This document shows positions 6,379-7,462 of a stretch of DNA of 7,462 nucleotides, piece by piece. The stretch is taken from contig CALVQZ010000149.1 in NCBI GenBank assembly GCA_944358275.1, forward strand, positions 1 to 7,462, read 5' to 3'. The first letter of the stretch is position 1; each line of letters begins with the position of its first letter. Both the position numbers and the translations under genes were made by a program. Source of the DNA: an uncultured Bacilli bacterium. Its GTDB lineage: Bacteria; Bacillota_I; Bacilli_A; RF39; UBA660. The notes under the pieces were generated by a model. That model was not told the DNA's origin and made no database searches. It saw only the letters and a program-made list of their open reading frames with translations.

Positions 6379-6702
6379 TTATTAGGAAGTAAAAATGCTG
6401 ATGAAGATCATATATTAGAAAATGTTGTGTATTTGGAATTGTTTAGAAGAGGTTATAATGTATATATAGGTAAGAATGATAACAATGAAGTAGATTTTGT
6501 AGCAGTTAATGAGAAAGGGAGAATATTATCAAGTAGGCTATACTGTAAAAGATAAAAATACTTTAGAAAGAGAACTAAAACCACTTGATACAATAAATGA
6601 TCATAATTCAAAATATTTATTAACAGCAGATTATGTTCCTTATACTTCTTATAATGGTATAAAAAAATAAATGTATTTGATTGGTTAATAGAAAAAGAAT
6701 AA
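6379..6702 (+). pseudogene. Remnant of an AAA ATPase with C-terminal DUF4143 domain
   Basis: Three successive frames read as one degraded protein of about 107 residues. 6379-6525 gives LLGSKNADEDHILENVVYLE and on through NEVDFVAVNEKGRI. After a frameshift near 6526, 6527-6667 gives YQVGYTVKDKNTLERELKPL to NGIKK. After a second shift in an A run (6661-6667), 6667-6702 gives INVFDWLIEKE and a stop. This matches the C-terminal end of ATP-binding proteins with the AAA_14/DUF4143 architecture, whose C-terminus has a PD-(D/E)xK-nuclease-like fold; the NEVDFV strand is that E-x-D motif. The ATPase domain and start (roughly 300 residues of a usual 400) are missing: the homology begins right behind gpmI, and an in-frame TGA lies at 6376-6378. 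The first shift looks like loss of two bases in a TA-repeat, the second loss of one A. It is non-functional as it stands. Confidence 0.85.
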
Positions 6703-6744
6703 GTTATACAAAATTATTGTGGAAAATATATTCTTGCCTAAAAG

Positions 6745-6775
6745 AAAACCTATGCAATTTTTTTGCATAGGTTTT
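6745..6775 (-). terminator. Strong hairpin terminator, probably for the minus-strand gene
   Basis: AAAACCTATGCAA (6745-6757) and TTGCATAGGTTTT (6763-6775) form a perfect 13-bp stem with a 5-base loop. On the minus strand it is followed by TTTTCTTTT-type sequence (6748 down to 6739), on the plus strand only by the four T of the arm and then AAAGC. It therefore suits the minus-strand gene best and could also stop plus-strand transcription arriving from gpmI. Confidence 0.75.
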
Positions 6776-6815
6776 AAAGCTAATGATATAGGAAGTTTTC
6801 TTTTGAATACCGTTT

Positions 6816-6859
6816 AAGCATAATTTTATCTATCTTTATACCTTACTAAAATTATGCTT
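6816..6859. repeat. 13-base inverted repeat covering the stop of the minus-strand gene
   Basis: AAGCATAATTTTA (6816-6828) and TAAAATTATGCTT (6847-6859) are perfect reverse complements around an 18-base spacer. The right arm contains the TAA stop of the minus-strand gene (6852-6854). On the plus strand TTTGTTTTTTC follows (6858-6868), so as an RNA hairpin it would terminate plus-strand transcription; on the minus strand no T-run follows. Confidence 0.6.
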
Positions 6860-7207
6860 TGTTTTTTCTTAAAACTTTAACATTGTTTTTTTCTCTATTT
6901 AATCCAATTGCTGAAAAAGCATTGTCTTTTGTTGCAGCAATTGCAAGTTCCAACGGAATATAATTCATAAGTCGTTTAGCTTCCATTAAATTTTCATTAA
7001 ATGTTATCACAGCATAAAATTTGTTATTTTCATCTTGTAATATAGAATATATTTTACAATCCGAAAATATTGAATAAGGTGGAAAATCATTTCCTTCTAA
7101 ATTATCATCAACTATTCTTTCATATTCTTCAATAGATTCGTATGAAATAATATCTGTTTTCTATACAATAAAGTCAAAGTAATTATATCTTCTTTACGTA
7201 TTTTCAT
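6852..7207 (-). pseudogene. Unrecognised small gene broken by a single-base frameshift
   Basis: On the minus strand an ATG at 7207-7205, six bases after a GGAGG (7218-7214), opens 17 codons (MKIRKEDIITLTLLYRK) to 7157. The frame is then lost at a run of four T on the plus strand (7157-7160); one extra A on the coding strand would restore it. The continuing frame, 7154-6852, gives 100 residues starting DIISYESIEEYERIVDD and ending LRKNKA, then TAA. The restored protein would be about 118 residues, soluble, mixed charge, with no signal peptide or membrane span. I do not recognise the family. It has a good -10 upstream and a terminator downstream, so it was a normal stand-alone gene. A sequencing or assembly slip in the homopolymer is a real alternative to true decay. 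Confidence 0.7.
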
Positions 7208-7235
7208 TTTCTGCCTCCAAAAATCTAGCAAAGCT

Positions 7236-7241
7236 ATTATA
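7236..7241 (-). promoter_or_regulatory. -10 box of the minus-strand gene
   Basis: On the minus strand this is a perfect TATAAT, 29 bases before the ATG at 7207 and 17 before the GGAGG. The -35 position 17 bases further upstream (7264-7259) reads TGATGA, a poor match. Spacing to the Shine-Dalgarno fits a short leader. Confidence 0.55.
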
Positions 7242-7282
7242 CATATACTCATAAAAATTCATCATATTTTTGCGTATATTTC

Positions 7283-7312
7283 GTAAAATTGAGGAAATTT
7301 TGCTTATTTTAC
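7283..7312. repeat. Imperfect inverted repeats upstream of the minus-strand gene
   Basis: GTAAAAT (7283-7289) pairs with ATTTTAC (7306-7312), and a competing inner pair AAAATT (7285-7290) with AATTTT (7296-7301) encloses GAGGA. These short AT-rich palindromes lie in the upstream region of the minus-strand gene and could be an operator or chance. The remaining sequence from 7219 to 7354 shows no gene. Confidence 0.25.
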
Positions 7313-7354
7313 AAAAATCGTAAATTTATAGTTGCAATTTCTGTGATTTGTTTT

Positions 7355-7444
7355 TTAAAATGTCCTATTTTTATAAAAGAGTTTTTAAGTTAAAATGTCC
7401 TAGTAAAATATTCTGAAAAGTTATTTTTAAGTTAAAATGTCCTA
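7355..7444. repeat. Three direct copies of a TTAAAATGTCCTA repeat, likely the edge of an insertion sequence
   Basis: TTAAAATGTCCTA occurs at 7355-7367, 7390-7402 and 7432-7444, with start-to-start distances of 35 and 42 bases. The second and third copies are identical over 21 bases (7382-7402 and 7424-7444). Short, closely set direct repeats next to a decayed gene region and with no coding sequence fit the multiple transposase-binding repeats found at the ends of some insertion sequences, such as the IS21 family. Any transposase would lie beyond 7462. The family assignment is tentative. Confidence 0.55.
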
Positions 7445-7462
7445 TTGAAATTTTAATAGAAT

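Noticed and set aside
7355..7444. CRISPR array
   Set aside because: Only three short units, unequal spacing of 35 and 42 bases, a 13-base common core and AT-rich spacers; no cas genes.

Overview
The window reads as chromosome from a very AT-rich, low-GC Gram-positive bacterium of the Bacillota. Third codon positions are mostly A or T and ribosome binding sites are of the AGGAGG type. TGA acts as a stop (it ends the first gene) and Trp is TGG, so the Mycoplasma code is not in use. A full-length Spo0A points to a lineage with a sporulation-type regulator. The DiacylGlc-synthase-like glycosyltransferase and the DUF4143 remnant suit gut Bacilli or Erysipelotrichia-like lineages, but that placement is inference.

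Bases 1-3491 hold a tight + strand run: a type IV prepilin-like protein, phosphoglycerate kinase (pgk), a GT4 glycosyltransferase of the diacylglycerol glucosyltransferase type, and triosephosphate isomerase (tpiA). Junctions are a 4-base overlap, 14 bases and 1 base, so the four are probably co-transcribed. Bases 3492-4800 hold an unrecognised protein of about 109 residues followed by spo0A, each with its own upstream control region and its own terminator. The short gene is preceded by two perfect Spo0A-box-like 9-mers in inverted orientation. Bases 4860-6359 hold gpmI (cofactor-independent phosphoglycerate mutase) with an extended -10 promoter. Three enzymes of lower glycolysis (TpiA, Pgk, GpmI) therefore flank the sporulation regulator; gap, eno and pyk are not in the window.

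From 6360 to the end the sequence is decayed accessory DNA. It contains the C-terminal third of a DUF4143 AAA-ATPase with two frameshifts, a strong bidirectional hairpin, a minus-strand gene of unknown family broken by one missing base but with an intact promoter and Shine-Dalgarno, and, at the right edge, three copies of a short direct repeat that look like the end of an insertion sequence lying mostly outside the window.

The most interesting point is the possible Spo0A-controlled small gene beside spo0A. No clearly new defence, CRISPR or mobile system is visible.
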